A stretch of 64,000 nt of DNA from CAVTWJ01 sp964525605. GTDB taxonomy: Bacteria > Oederibacteriota > Muellerivitia > Muellerivitales > Muellerivitaceae. Shown one piece after another: positions 35,848 to 45,156 of this stretch. Under the pieces are notes generated by a model. It ran no database searches. It was given only the letters and a program-made list of their open reading frames with translations, and was not told where the DNA came from. Made by a program: the position numbers and the translations under genes. Where the stretch lies: assembly GCA_964525605.1 (NCBI GenBank), contig CAZGKT010000011.1, positions 1-64,000 on the forward strand, read 5' to 3'. Numbering within the stretch: the stretch's first letter is position 1; each line of letters opens with the position of its first letter.

Positions 35848-37550
35848 GATTTTTGGTTTTGTTAGGGATTGGTCTTACAGTTGGTTCGGCATTCGGCCAA
35901 CATTTGGATGTTCCAACGCTTGCGGGGAAACCCCTATTTGTCCCGGGGGAGGTATTGGTTCGGTTAAAGGCTAGCGCTGCCGATTCCGATAAGGCGAGAG
36001 TTTTGGGGGCGAAGGCCCAGACATCAACATTTGAATCGGCCATCAGGGTTTACCGGATGGAACTGGGGGCGACTGAGGATGTTCAATCCCGGGTAGAACA
36101 ACTAAAAAACGATCCGGCTGTCGAATTGGCCCAGCCCAATTATTACTATTACACGTCGGGTAGCTGCGTTCCGACAGATGTTTATTATTCTGCGCCTTAT
36201 AACTGGCCTCTTTTGAAGATCCAGGCTCCCAAGGCCTGGGGACTTTTTGCCAGTTGTCCTCCCGAACCGACGGGTGCCGCAGTTACTGTGGCGATTTTGG
36301 ACACGGGGTATTATTTCAACCATCCCGATTTAATCGGTGTTGCACGGGGACCCGTCACGGATTGTATTTCTGGGGGAAATGATCCCGCAGATCAGTTTGG
36401 ACACGGCACCTTTGTGGCTGGGATCATTGCGGCCCAATGGAACGCCTCAACGGGTTACTCCTGCCCTTCTCCCAGTGGAAACACGACAGGGATGGCGGGC
36501 CTGGCGTCTGGTATTGTCCTCATGCCCATCCGGGTATTGGACGCCTGTGGAAGTGGAACCTCGGCCCAAATCGCGGCAGGTACCCTTTTCGCTGTGAACA
36601 ATGGCGCCCGGGTGCTCAATTTTTCACTTGGCGGGGCAGGCACGGATGACCTGGAAGACGAGGCTGTTCAACAGGCGCTCTCTGCTGGTTGTGTGGTCGT
36701 GGCGGCATCCGGAAATCAATCTAATCTGCCTCAATCATTGGCTCCTTTGAACTATCCAGCGGCTTATCCCGGGGTCATCTCGGTGGGAGCGACGGATGAA
36801 AATGACGAGGTGGCGTTTTACTCTAATGGAGGGACCGGTCTGGATTTGGTAGCCCCAGGAGGAGCGGCGATGGGAGGGACAATTGTTTCATTTCTGGCGG
36901 CTTATGATATTTTTAGTACCCTGCTTTGCCCATTACCAACACCCTGTGCCGGAGTAACCGGCTTAGACTTTATTGAGGATTCCTCAGCTCCCGGCCCCTA
37001 TGGAGTTGCATCCGGGACTTCCGCAGCCGCTCCCTATGTCACTGCCACAGCGGCGCTCATCTTTTCCATGTATCCCAACCTGACAAATATCCAGGTTGTG
37101 GACGCCATTGTTAATAACACCGACAGCCTCAACAATAATACGGGCTGGGATGCCCAATCGGGTTACGGACGCTTGAATGTCTATAAGGCTCTTCTCAACG
37201 CGCAAAGTTCTGCAGGTCAAATCACTCCCTATGTTAAAACTTTCAATAGCCCCAACCCATTTTACCCGGATATAAACCCGACGACCAATATTACCCTGGT
37301 CATGACCTCTCCCCAGGCGGTGGATTTGACCATACGGGATTCGGGCGGAGGAATAGTTTTACATAAGACTTTTCAGGCGGGGCAATTAAACGAAAATCCA
37401 GCCAACCCTCAATTCAAGTCCTTTTACGTTCCTTGGGACGGGCGCAATTCGTCCGGACAGTTGGTCACTACCGGAGTTTATTTTTATTCCGTCGTGGCGG
37501 GGGGCGTGACCGGGCGTAACAAGATTGCCGTGGTTCGGGGCAACCCATGA
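35844..37550 (+). CDS. secreted subtilisin-like serine protease with C-terminal FlgD/Por-like domain
   Basis: The 568-residue protein has a signal peptide (1-18), an I9-like propeptide (about 33-103, PGEVLVRLK ... AVELAQPNYYY), and an S8 catalytic domain with Asp153 (ILDTGYY), His187 (FGHGTFVAGI), oxyanion Asn291 (ASGN) and Ser393 (GVASGTSAAAPY). The C-terminal beta domain (about 470-568) has NSPNPFYP, WDGRNSSGQLVTTGVYFYSV and ends in a basic strand KIAVVRGNP, like FlgD-Ig or type A sorting domains. It is exported and probably displayed or released. Its gene overlaps coaBC upstream and a PorV-like barrel downstream (ATGA). Confidence 0.93.
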   Translation: MRFLVLLGIGLTVGSAFGQHLDVPTLAGKPLFVPGEVLVRLKASAADSDKARVLGAKAQTSTFESAIRVYRMELGATEDVQSRVEQLKNDPAVELAQPNYYYYTSGSCVPTDVYYSAPYNWPLLKIQAPKAWGLFASCPPEPTGAAVTVAILDTGYYFNHPDLIGVARGPVTDCISGGNDPADQFGHGTFVAGIIAAQWNASTGYSCPSPSGNTTGMAGLASGIVLMPIRVLDACGSGTSAQIAAGTLFAVNNGARVLNFSLGGAGTDDLEDEAVQQALSAGCVVVAASGNQSNLPQSLAPLNYPAAYPGVISVGATDENDEVAFYSNGGTGLDLVAPGGAAMGGTIVSFLAAYDIFSTLLCPLPTPCAGVTGLDFIEDSSAPGPYGVASGTSAAAPYVTATAALIFSMYPNLTNIQVVDAIVNNTDSLNNNTGWDAQSGYGRLNVYKALLNAQSSAGQITPYVKTFNSPNPFYPDINPTTNITLVMTSPQAVDLTIRDSGGGIVLHKTFQAGQLNENPANPQFKSFYVPWDGRNSSGQLVTTGVYFYSVVAGGVTGRNKIAVVRGNP

Positions 37551-38557
37551 AGATGTTCCAAAGGCGTTTTGTTTCTTGTTGGCTCCGGTTTTCTTTTGGG
37601 GTGATGTTCGGTTTAGGTTCTGCGTCCGTGATTTACGCGGATGGAGGCCAAAGGCCCGCGGCCTATTTGGAATATGGGGTGGGAGGGGCGCCGGAAGCCA
37701 TGGCCGGTGCCGCCGCGGCTTTAAGGGATGATCCCGCCTGCAGTTTCTGGAACCCCGCTGGCCTTACGGGAATCAAAAACATCGAGGTCGAAGCGCAGAA
37801 CACTTTTCTTTCCCTCAACCAATCCCTTGATTATTTTTCTCTCGGCGCCAACCTTCAAGACAAGATTTACTGTGGATTGACGTGTTTAGCCTACAGTGCG
37901 GGGAACGACCTGGAAGCCCGAAGCGGGCCATCCTTGAATCCGGACAGCACTTTCGGCGAATCGGAAATCACCGCGATGCTTTCAGGCGCTTTTCGCTTAA
38001 GCCCCCGCTGGTCGGGTGGCTTCAGTTTGAAACTTCTTCTCAACAGCCTTGGAAGCATTCAAAACGCCAGTGGAACCGGGTTCGGTTTCGATTTGGGGCT
38101 TCAATACCGCGCGAATAATGAGACAACTTTTGGTTTGGCCGCTCAGGACCCCTATACCGTTTATAGCTACCAGAACTCGTCCTCGACCATCATCCCGACA
38201 ACGCTGCGTTTGGGCGTGAGTCGATGGGAAATGAGTCTTCATGGAAAAGGGGCATTCGACCTGGAATGGAGCCAGGATCTGGGACTCAGGCCGCGTCTAG
38301 GGGTCGAATGGTTTCCGTTTCGTGTTTTGGCCCTGCGCGGAGGCGCATGGGTGGGCGATTTAACCTCGGAAGGCGCGGGGGAACAAGCCAACCTGAATTT
38401 GACCTGCGGGGTTGGGGTTTTCATTCCCCTTCAATCTTCTGTCATGCCTGGTCTAGCTTTGGTGGACCAAATTGTTATTGATTATTCGCTTGTACCTGAT
38501 CCCCAGATCTCCGGGGCGGTATTGCATCAGATCGCTGTCACGGGTAAGTTCATGTAA
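37547..38557 (+). CDS. PorV/UPF0164-like outer-membrane beta-barrel protein
   Basis: The 336-residue protein has a signal peptide (about 1-28) and the family opening AYLEYGVGGAPEAMAGAAAALRDDPACSFWNPAGL (key residues: GGAPEAMAGA, DDP, WNPAGL). The rest is alternating-polarity beta strands, expected of a barrel, ending in an aromatic-like terminal strand (VTGKFM). In Bacteroidota, PorV carries type IX secretion cargo at the outer membrane; outside that phylum these proteins are uncharacterised. It starts within the stop of the subtilase gene, so protease and barrel are made together. Confidence 0.82.
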   Translation: MKMFQRRFVSCWLRFSFGVMFGLGSASVIYADGGQRPAAYLEYGVGGAPEAMAGAAAALRDDPACSFWNPAGLTGIKNIEVEAQNTFLSLNQSLDYFSLGANLQDKIYCGLTCLAYSAGNDLEARSGPSLNPDSTFGESEITAMLSGAFRLSPRWSGGFSLKLLLNSLGSIQNASGTGFGFDLGLQYRANNETTFGLAAQDPYTVYSYQNSSSTIIPTTLRLGVSRWEMSLHGKGAFDLEWSQDLGLRPRLGVEWFPFRVLALRGGAWVGDLTSEGAGEQANLNLTCGVGVFIPLQSSVMPGLALVDQIVIDYSLVPDPQISGAVLHQIAVTGKFM

Positions 38558-38619
38558 GCTTGCTCAACACCCGTAGCCGTGACGAGAATTTGATTCTTAC
38601 AGGATATTGGAAATAATTC

Positions 38620-39441
38620 ATGAGCCCAGCCGGCCCTCTCAAAAACTATCTTGAGCTTTGCAGACGTTTGGGAATCCGCTATATTTCAGGTATTCCCCCC
38701 GCTACCTCGAACCCCAAAACGGTTGCACCTTTACCTTCTCCTCCCCATCAGGAAAAAAAGGAGATGCCGAAACCCGGGGCAGCACTCCCTTTGTCTGAAG
38801 AAAGATCATCTCTTTCTACCCCAGTTCCGACTGTAACAGCTCCTCACTGGCTGACTCAGGAACCTGATTGCGTAGAGGCCATGGAGTTAAAGGCTTACGA
38901 TGCGGATATTCACGATTGTAATAACTGTCCACTGGGGGCGACTCGCAAGCGTTTCGTTTTTGGAAGCGGTAACCCGAAGGCGGAGGTGATGTTCATTGGG
39001 GAGGCGCCGGGGGCAGATGAGGACGCCCAGGGTTTACCATTTGTTGGACGGGCTGGGCAACTGCTGACCAAGATCATCGAATCGACAAAGACATGGCAAA
39101 GACAAGAGGTTTTCATATGTAATGTCTTGAAATGCCGCCCCCCGGGAAACCGTACGCCCTTGCCAGAGGAAGTAGAGCAATGCAGGCCCTATTTGGAGGA
39201 GCAGGTGAGGATAATAAAGCCTAAACTCATCATGGCCTTAGGGGCCAGCGCCGCCCAGGCCCTTCTACTGACCAAGGAACCGGTAGGGAAGCTTCGAAAC
39301 CGCTGGCATGATTTTTCGGGGATTCCCTTGAGGGTAACCTACCATCCTGCCGCCCTATTGAGATTCGATGGGTATAAAAAGGACGTTTGGGAGGATATGA
39401 AGGAATTTACGGCCAAATATGCTCAATTTGTTGGGAAATAA
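38620..39441 (+). CDS. family 4 uracil-DNA glycosylase
   Basis: The 273-residue enzyme removes uracil from DNA. A Pro-rich N-terminal extension (1-85) precedes the catalytic domain. The [4Fe-4S] cysteines are Cys100, Cys103 (CNNCPLG), Cys172 and Cys188. Catalytic motif GEAPGADED is at 128-136, NVLKCRPPGNRTP follows, and the C-terminal VTYHPAALLR is the minor-groove intercalation motif. This is the Fe-S type typical of thermophiles and many anaerobes. It seems independent of its neighbours. Confidence 0.93.
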   Translation: MSPAGPLKNYLELCRRLGIRYISGIPPATSNPKTVAPLPSPPHQEKKEMPKPGAALPLSEERSSLSTPVPTVTAPHWLTQEPDCVEAMELKAYDADIHDCNNCPLGATRKRFVFGSGNPKAEVMFIGEAPGADEDAQGLPFVGRAGQLLTKIIESTKTWQRQEVFICNVLKCRPPGNRTPLPEEVEQCRPYLEEQVRIIKPKLIMALGASAAQALLLTKEPVGKLRNRWHDFSGIPLRVTYHPAALLRFDGYKKDVWEDMKEFTAKYAQFVGK

Positions 39442-39516
39442 GTTTTGCTAGGGAATTTCGTTTTGCCGTTAAAACTGTATAATTCCTGAAAAATTAACAC
39501 CTAAATCCTTTATTGA

Positions 39517-42500
39517 ATGGTTTTCATGAAGCGGCTTAAATTACCTTTCCCAGTCCTATTAACTGCTTTGCTATTGGGATTTACCCGGTTTTCCCTTCAC
39601 GCCCAATGCCTTCAAAGCGATCCACTCAATGAAGGGTTCTTGGCCTCTTTTTGGACGGCTGTGGATATTAATACCGTGGCCCCTGGTTACCAATCGGAAG
39701 GTAGTTCGCTTACCATCACCAGCGCTGATACTGGGATTCTTGGTAACCCCCCGTCCACAACAGATTCTTTTCGGTATGTTTACCAGGCGGCTTCAGGCGA
39801 TGTGGATGTCACGCTTGAAATAAACACTATTCCTCCCCAGGCCAACGTAGGTAAGTGTGGTCTGATGATTCGGGGTGGGTTGGGGGATGGGGATGTCTAT
39901 GCCTTTTCCTACATTGGCGAACAGCCTGCCAGCAGTTTTGATTTCCGGTATCGCCTCGCAATCGGAGACAATAATTCCTCTGATTATTCGGATGTCGTTT
40001 TTAGTGCAACACCTCCCCCCCTTGGCTATGTTCGGTTGACTAAGGTTGGGACCAATATTACCGCTCTATATTCGCTTGATGGAAACACATGGAACACCAT
40101 CGGCACGGCAACAATACCCATGCCAAACGACAACTATTATTATGTGGGTATCGCAAATGCGGCGACCGCCAATGCAGTCTACGGAAGCGGTACATTTAAT
40201 AATTTTGATATAATTTCAGGAAATCTTTGTACCGTCACGGCAACTCCAACCAACACAGCAACCAGCACCCCGACGTCAACACCCACGTGGACACCCTCTC
40301 CTTCACCTTCATCGTCATCGACCCCAAGCGATACCGCGACTTTCACCCCGACCGTTACAACAACTTTTACAACTACGCCGACACCTTATGTTTTAAGCGT
40401 GGCAACGGCTGTTGAAGTTCCCCCAGATTCCACTCAGATCCCTGGAGCTCAAAATGTTGGGGTACTCCAGTTCACTGTAAATAATCCTGGGATTTCATCG
40501 GTGACGTTGTATGGATTTGTGCTTCAGGCGGTAGGGGATGGGACGCAGGTTTCAGAAGTAAATCTTCTAGGGGGAGGCGTGGGAGGGACACTTTTAGTTA
40601 GCAAGGCATTCAATGGATCGGGCCTGGTAACTCTAGGCGGTGGACCTTTGACGGTGTTGGGAAATGGGACTGTGACCTATGGGGTGAGTTACGACTTCCA
40701 AGGAAACGCGTCAACGGGCAGTTACAGCGTGTCGTTGGTGGGGTTGAGAGGACTGGATGACACGGGGCAGGCGGTGCAGGTGAGCGGGATACCGGTCAAT
40801 GGAGCGAACATTACCATCGCGGTGCCGACGGCCACATCGACCATCACACCGACGACCACGCCAACCGCCACGCAAACAACGACCCCATCCTGGACTGATA
40901 CTCAGACACCCTCCTTTACCCAAACCGAAACGCCCACATTTTCACAAACAGGCACCCCGACCTTCACTCAAACTCAAACGCCTACCTTTACCCAGACGAC
41001 CACTCCAACCTCCACACCGACACAAACAGCGACCTTTACACAAACCGCTACGGCGACGCCCACCCAGCCCTTGGTGGCTATTGATTTGGGAACTAATAGC
41101 CCGGGCGATTCCTCAGAACTTCCTGGTAGTGTGAATGTCCCGGTTGTTGAGGTAAATGTGGTGAACGCTAGTGGGGAAAGTGTCACGGAAAGCTATTTCG
41201 TGTTTAATTCTCCGGCAACGCAAAGCAACAGCAGTATTTCGGCGGTCAAGCTGTGGCAAGACCCTAGTGATAGCGCTACAGTCGATGGATCCTCAATCCT
41301 GTTAGCGAGCTCGATTTACATGGGCAATGCAGTCACTTTGGGGGGATTCCCGCTCGATACCTTAGGGCCAGGTGGTTCTCAGAATTACCTTTTGACTTAC
41401 GATTTCACTTCTACCGCTCAAACAGGTGCCTATACCGCTTCGATCCTCACGAACGCAAAGGTTCAAGGGGGTGGATTAACATCAGGCCGTACCGTGCGCG
41501 TATCAGGAGCTCCGGTCGTCGGTTCAACTATTATGATTGTTTTGCCCACAGCAACACCGACCTTTACGCAAACAGCGACTCCGACATTCACACAAACACA
41601 GACACCCACATTTAGTCAGACTTCTACCCCGACGTTCACACAGACGGCGACACCGACCTTCTCTCCAACAGCCACGCCCACCTTTACGCAGACATCGACG
41701 CCGACCTTTACTGAGACCCAAACTCCGACTTTCACCCAGACCTCCACTCCCACCTTTACCCAGACACAAACGCCAACCTTCACTCAGACCCAGACACCCA
41801 CGTTCACTCAGACGCAGACTCCAACCTTTACACAAACTGCGACCCCAACCCAGACGCAAACAACGACGTTTACGACGACCTCAACACCCTATGTGTTGAC
41901 CGTTGCGTCAGTCGCAGGGACGCCCACGAATTCCGTTCAGATACCTGGGGCGCAAAATGTGGGGGTGCTGCAGTTCAGCGTGACGAATCCTGGGACCTCA
42001 TCTGTGACGTTGTTCGGGTTGGTGTTGCAATCGGTGGGAGATGGAACGCAGATATCGGCGGTCAACTTGCTCAACGGGGGATTGGGCGGGACGCTATTGG
42101 AGAGCAAGACGTATAGCGCGGGCCTGGTGACGATAGGCGGATCGCCACTGACGGTGTTAGGCAATGGGACGGTGATCTACGGGGTGAGTTACAACTTCTT
42201 GGTAAACGCGTCCACGGGGAGCTACAGCGTGTCGCTGGTGGGGTTGAGAGGACTGGATGACACGGGGCAGGCGGTGCAGGTGAGCGGAATACCGGTCAAT
42301 GGGGCGAATATCACGATTGCGCAACCTACGGCAACAAGTACGGCGACACCGACCTCAACAGGGACCTTTACCCAGACGGCCACACCTACGTACACCCAGA
42401 CTCAGACGCCGACATTTACGCAGACTCAAACACCCACGTATACGCAAACAGCGACACCCACCTATACGCAGACTTCTACCCCGACGTTCACGCAGACAGC

Positions 42501-45156
42501 GACCCCGACCTATACCCAGACCCAGACACCGACTTACACTCAGACGGCGACACCGACCTTCTCTCCAACAGCCACGCCCACCTTTACGCAGACATCGACG
42601 CCGACCTTTACTGAGACCCAAACTCCGACTTTCACCCAGACCTCCACTCCCACCTTTACCCAGACACAAACGCCAACCTTCACTCAGACCCAGACACCCA
42701 CGTTCACTCAGACGCAGACTCCAACCTTTACACAGACCCAGACGCCAACATTCACGCAGACTTCGACCTCGACCCAGACACAAACGACGACACCCACCTC
42801 ATCTGCAACGGTGACACCAACTGTTGCGCTGGCGCTTTCGTGGATCAATCAGCCTTCAAGTCAGAACTACCTTTTCAATCAAGCCAATGTTTCGAGTTTA
42901 CAGTTCATCCTAATGTCCACAGCGCAGGAAAATGTGGAAGTAAAACAGATTGTGTTCACGGGTGGTGGAACGCTGAATTGGAGTGCGGACTGGAACACGG
43001 GAGGGGGTGTCAGGCTCTACCGGGATACATCCGCTGACGGTCTCTACAATAGTGGAACGGCTTCCTTGTTGATGGTCAGCGCCGGAGGTTTCAGCGGGAC
43101 GGGGTCTGTCACATTCACGAACGCGAATGGAATCACGTCTCCGCTGGTTTCAGGAGCCCCGCAGACATTCTTGCTGGTATTTGATGTTAATATGTCCGGA
43201 CTGGTTTCCAAGACGTTTTCCAATAATCTGGCGGTGGGCGGGATTACCGCCTACGGCATGATAACGGGGCAAACAGCTATCGTGACCGGCGGAACGATAA
43301 CAGGAAACACCCATACTGTTTCCGCGGCCACGGCAACCCCCACCCTGACGACAACTAGTACACCAACTTCCACGTCGACATTCACGCAGACCGAGACTCC
43401 GACTTTCACACAAACAGCCACCCCAACCTTTACCCAGTCCCAAACGCCTACCTTTACGCAAACCGCAACTCCAACCTTTACCTCTACGGCGACCATGACC
43501 TTTACTCAGACAGCGACTCCGACCCAGACCTTCACCCGGACGGCAACTCCGACTCAAACGACAACTTCCACAGCGACCTTTACAGCGACAACTACGCCCA
43601 CTGTAACGGCGACCATTACCGCGACTTTCACCTCGACCACCACATTTACTGTGACTTTTACACCGACCTCCACGCCCGAACCGCCCGTTTCATTAGCCCT
43701 CCTGCCATCGTCTATTCCGGTGACTGCGGTGGGAAATGGTACGGCCATGACGTTGGAAGTTCTCAATACCTCGGGACAACCAGCCACGTTGGCAACCGCT
43801 TTAACATTAAGCCTCACGTCTTCTTCAACCGGCGAATATGTCTATTCGCTGACATCGGGGGGAGCACAAATTACCACGGTCAATTTCCTAGCCGGAACTG
43901 CGGCTCAGACTCAGGTTTATTATCGTGACGCCAAGGCGGGGAATTGGAACCTCTCCACGTCTTCCTTGGGCTTCAGCGCCGCTACGACCCTTGTGCAAGT
44001 CGTTCCCGGTCCCTATGTGGGATTGCAAGTCCTCCTTCCAGGGGAAACTACCGATCCTGGCCGTCCTATCGCCGATCCGTTGGGTCATTTAGGAAGCCCC
44101 ACATCCGCTTCAGCTGGTTCCGGGGTTCCAGTTAACCTCGCTGCGGTCGATTCTCATTTCAACGCGGAAACCTCAATCAATGATGCGGTGACGCTCTCCT
44201 TGACGGACCCGGCCGTGCCCCAGGGCGGGACGCTGAACCTTTCGGCGGGAACGGGCACGAAATCCGTTACCTTTTTCAGCCCGGGGAACCAGGCGGTTAC
44301 GGCGGTCGATTTGTCGGATGGAACGAAAAAAGGAGTCAGCGACCTGATTACCGTCACCTCCGGCACGACCAGCACCCTTCTGGATGTCATCCATACCTCA
44401 CCGGCCCTTTCAGGAGAAGGCCTTGGGGCGACGGGAGTGACCTTCATGACCTTCCAGCTCACCGTTGCAAGTGGAACGGATACCGTCCAGTTGAATGACC
44501 TAGTGGTGCACGCTAAGGATTCCAGCGGGTCGGACGTTTCATTCAACACCGCCTTCCAGAGCCTGTCGGTGTTGTCCGGCGCACAGACATTTCTTACCTC
44601 GGTGGGGTCCATTTCCTCGGCCGTAGTGACCCTGGGAGCCTTCCCTGCGGGAACGTTCCTGGTCCAACCCGGCACCCCGGTGACTTTGGTTTTGACCGGA
44701 GATATTTCCTCGGGAGCCACGGCGAAAAATGTTTCCTTGAGTGTGGATGGGCCGGGGTCAATCGTTGCCATCGATAAGTCGACTTCTACCGCCGTGGCGG
44801 CCCTGGCTTCGGGAGATCCCACCGGGTTCCCCATGTCTTCCGGACTGCTCGAACTGGAACCCGCGGATGTGTCCAAAACCTACGGCAACTATCCGAACCC
44901 GTTCCGACCCGGGGTCGAGAACACTACTTTGGAATTCTATTTGCCCGCCCCCTCAACTGTCTCACTGGTTTTGTATGATGTGCTCGGCAACAAGGTGCTG
45001 ACCCTCTTGAATGGACAGAACCTGCCCACGGGTCTTCAGCGCCAAGTTTGGAACGGACGTAATGGGACCGGGCGTCAGGTTCTCAGCGGCGTATACTACG
45101 CTCAACTCACCGTGAACGGGACGAACTACCTGTTGAAAGTGGCGGTGGTTAAATAA
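39517..45156 (+). CDS. giant secreted mucin-like modular protein with C-terminal sorting-like domain
   Basis: A 1879-residue exported protein (the ATG at 39526 is an alternative start). After a signal peptide (to about residue 31) comes a concanavalin-like domain (about 32-235, with KCGLMIRGGLG). Five Thr/Pro tracts alternate with beta modules: A1 (nt 40381-40824), B (41071-41548), A2 (41885-42324, a near copy of A1) and D (42826-43325). After the last tract a long Ser/Thr-rich beta region leads to the terminal domain with YGNYPNPFRPG, WNGRNGTGRQVLSGVYYAQL and a final KVAVVK. The tracts repeat TPTFTQTx, 8 residues. It is likely a surface adhesin, sheath or stalk protein. Its stop overlaps the next ATG (TAATG), coupling it to the PorV-like barrel. 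Confidence 0.88.
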   Translation: MVFMKRLKLPFPVLLTALLLGFTRFSLHAQCLQSDPLNEGFLASFWTAVDINTVAPGYQSEGSSLTITSADTGILGNPPSTTDSFRYVYQAASGDVDVTLEINTIPPQANVGKCGLMIRGGLGDGDVYAFSYIGEQPASSFDFRYRLAIGDNNSSDYSDVVFSATPPPLGYVRLTKVGTNITALYSLDGNTWNTIGTATIPMPNDNYYYVGIANAATANAVYGSGTFNNFDIISGNLCTVTATPTNTATSTPTSTPTWTPSPSPSSSSTPSDTATFTPTVTTTFTTTPTPYVLSVATAVEVPPDSTQIPGAQNVGVLQFTVNNPGISSVTLYGFVLQAVGDGTQVSEVNLLGGGVGGTLLVSKAFNGSGLVTLGGGPLTVLGNGTVTYGVSYDFQGNASTGSYSVSLVGLRGLDDTGQAVQVSGIPVNGANITIAVPTATSTITPTTTPTATQTTTPSWTDTQTPSFTQTETPTFSQTGTPTFTQTQTPTFTQTTTPTSTPTQTATFTQTATATPTQPLVAIDLGTNSPGDSSELPGSVNVPVVEVNVVNASGESVTESYFVFNSPATQSNSSISAVKLWQDPSDSATVDGSSILLASSIYMGNAVTLGGFPLDTLGPGGSQNYLLTYDFTSTAQTGAYTASILTNAKVQGGGLTSGRTVRVSGAPVVGSTIMIVLPTATPTFTQTATPTFTQTQTPTFSQTSTPTFTQTATPTFSPTATPTFTQTSTPTFTETQTPTFTQTSTPTFTQTQTPTFTQTQTPTFTQTQTPTFTQTATPTQTQTTTFTTTSTPYVLTVASVAGTPTNSVQIPGAQNVGVLQFSVTNPGTSSVTLFGLVLQSVGDGTQISAVNLLNGGLGGTLLESKTYSAGLVTIGGSPLTVLGNGTVIYGVSYNFLVNASTGSYSVSLVGLRGLDDTGQAVQVSGIPVNGANITIAQPTATSTATPTSTGTFTQTATPTYTQTQTPTFTQTQTPTYTQTATPTYTQTSTPTFTQTATPTYTQTQTPTYTQTATPTFSPTATPTFTQTSTPTFTETQTPTFTQTSTPTFTQTQTPTFTQTQTPTFTQTQTPTFTQTQTPTFTQTSTSTQTQTTTPTSSATVTPTVALALSWINQPSSQNYLFNQANVSSLQFILMSTAQENVEVKQIVFTGGGTLNWSADWNTGGGVRLYRDTSADGLYNSGTASLLMVSAGGFSGTGSVTFTNANGITSPLVSGAPQTFLLVFDVNMSGLVSKTFSNNLAVGGITAYGMITGQTAIVTGGTITGNTHTVSAATATPTLTTTSTPTSTSTFTQTETPTFTQTATPTFTQSQTPTFTQTATPTFTSTATMTFTQTATPTQTFTRTATPTQTTTSTATFTATTTPTVTATITATFTSTTTFTVTFTPTSTPEPPVSLALLPSSIPVTAVGNGTAMTLEVLNTSGQPATLATALTLSLTSSSTGEYVYSLTSGGAQITTVNFLAGTAAQTQVYYRDAKAGNWNLSTSSLGFSAATTLVQVVPGPYVGLQVLLPGETTDPGRPIADPLGHLGSPTSASAGSGVPVNLAAVDSHFNAETSINDAVTLSLTDPAVPQGGTLNLSAGTGTKSVTFFSPGNQAVTAVDLSDGTKKGVSDLITVTSGTTSTLLDVIHTSPALSGEGLGATGVTFMTFQLTVASGTDTVQLNDLVVHAKDSSGSDVSFNTAFQSLSVLSGAQTFLTSVGSISSAVVTLGAFPAGTFLVQPGTPVTLVLTGDISSGATAKNVSLSVDGPGSIVAIDKSTSTAVAALASGDPTGFPMSSGLLELEPADVSKTYGNYPNPFRPGVENTTLEFYLPAPSTVSLVLYDVLGNKVLTLLNGQNLPTGLQRQVWNGRNGTGRQVLSGVYYAQLTVNGTNYLLKVAVVK
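40234..40385 (+). repeat. Thr/Pro tract 1 of the giant protein
   Basis: A short linker of Thr, Pro and Ser between the concanavalin-like domain and module A1. Units are irregular compared with the later tracts. Confidence 0.7.
40825..41070 (+). repeat. Thr/Pro tract 2 of the giant protein (8-residue units)
   Basis: Encodes units of the form TPTFTQTx (24 bases each) between modules A1 and B. Codon choice differs between units, so identity is at the protein level. Confidence 0.8.
41549..41884 (+). repeat. Thr/Pro tract 3 of the giant protein (8-residue units)
   Basis: About fourteen 24-base units of TPTFTQTx between modules B and A2. Bases 41641-41834 recur exactly in tract 4. Confidence 0.85.
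41641..41834 (+). repeat. 194-bp perfect direct repeat, copy 1
   Basis: Identical to 42541-42734 at every base, offset exactly 900 (300 codons). The third-position pattern is conserved too, so this is a recent DNA duplication or gene conversion rather than protein-level convergence. Confidence 0.95.
42325..42825 (+). repeat. Thr/Pro tract 4 of the giant protein (8-residue units)
   Basis: The longest tract, about twenty units, between modules A2 and D. Early units use Tyr in place of Phe (TPTYTQTx); the later part contains the 194-bp copy of tract 3. Confidence 0.85.
42541..42734 (+). repeat. 194-bp perfect direct repeat, copy 2
   Basis: Second copy of 41641-41834. The flanks diverge immediately at both ends, giving sharp repeat borders. 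Confidence 0.95.
43330..43680 (+). repeat. Thr/Pro tract 5 of the giant protein
   Basis: The last tract, before the C-terminal beta region. It begins with TPTFTQTx units and decays into plain Thr-rich sequence. Confidence 0.75.

Noticed and set aside
41549..42825. Regular 24-base repeats as a CRISPR array
   Set aside because: Units are adjacent, lie in an open coding frame, vary at third positions and have no spacers or cas genes.
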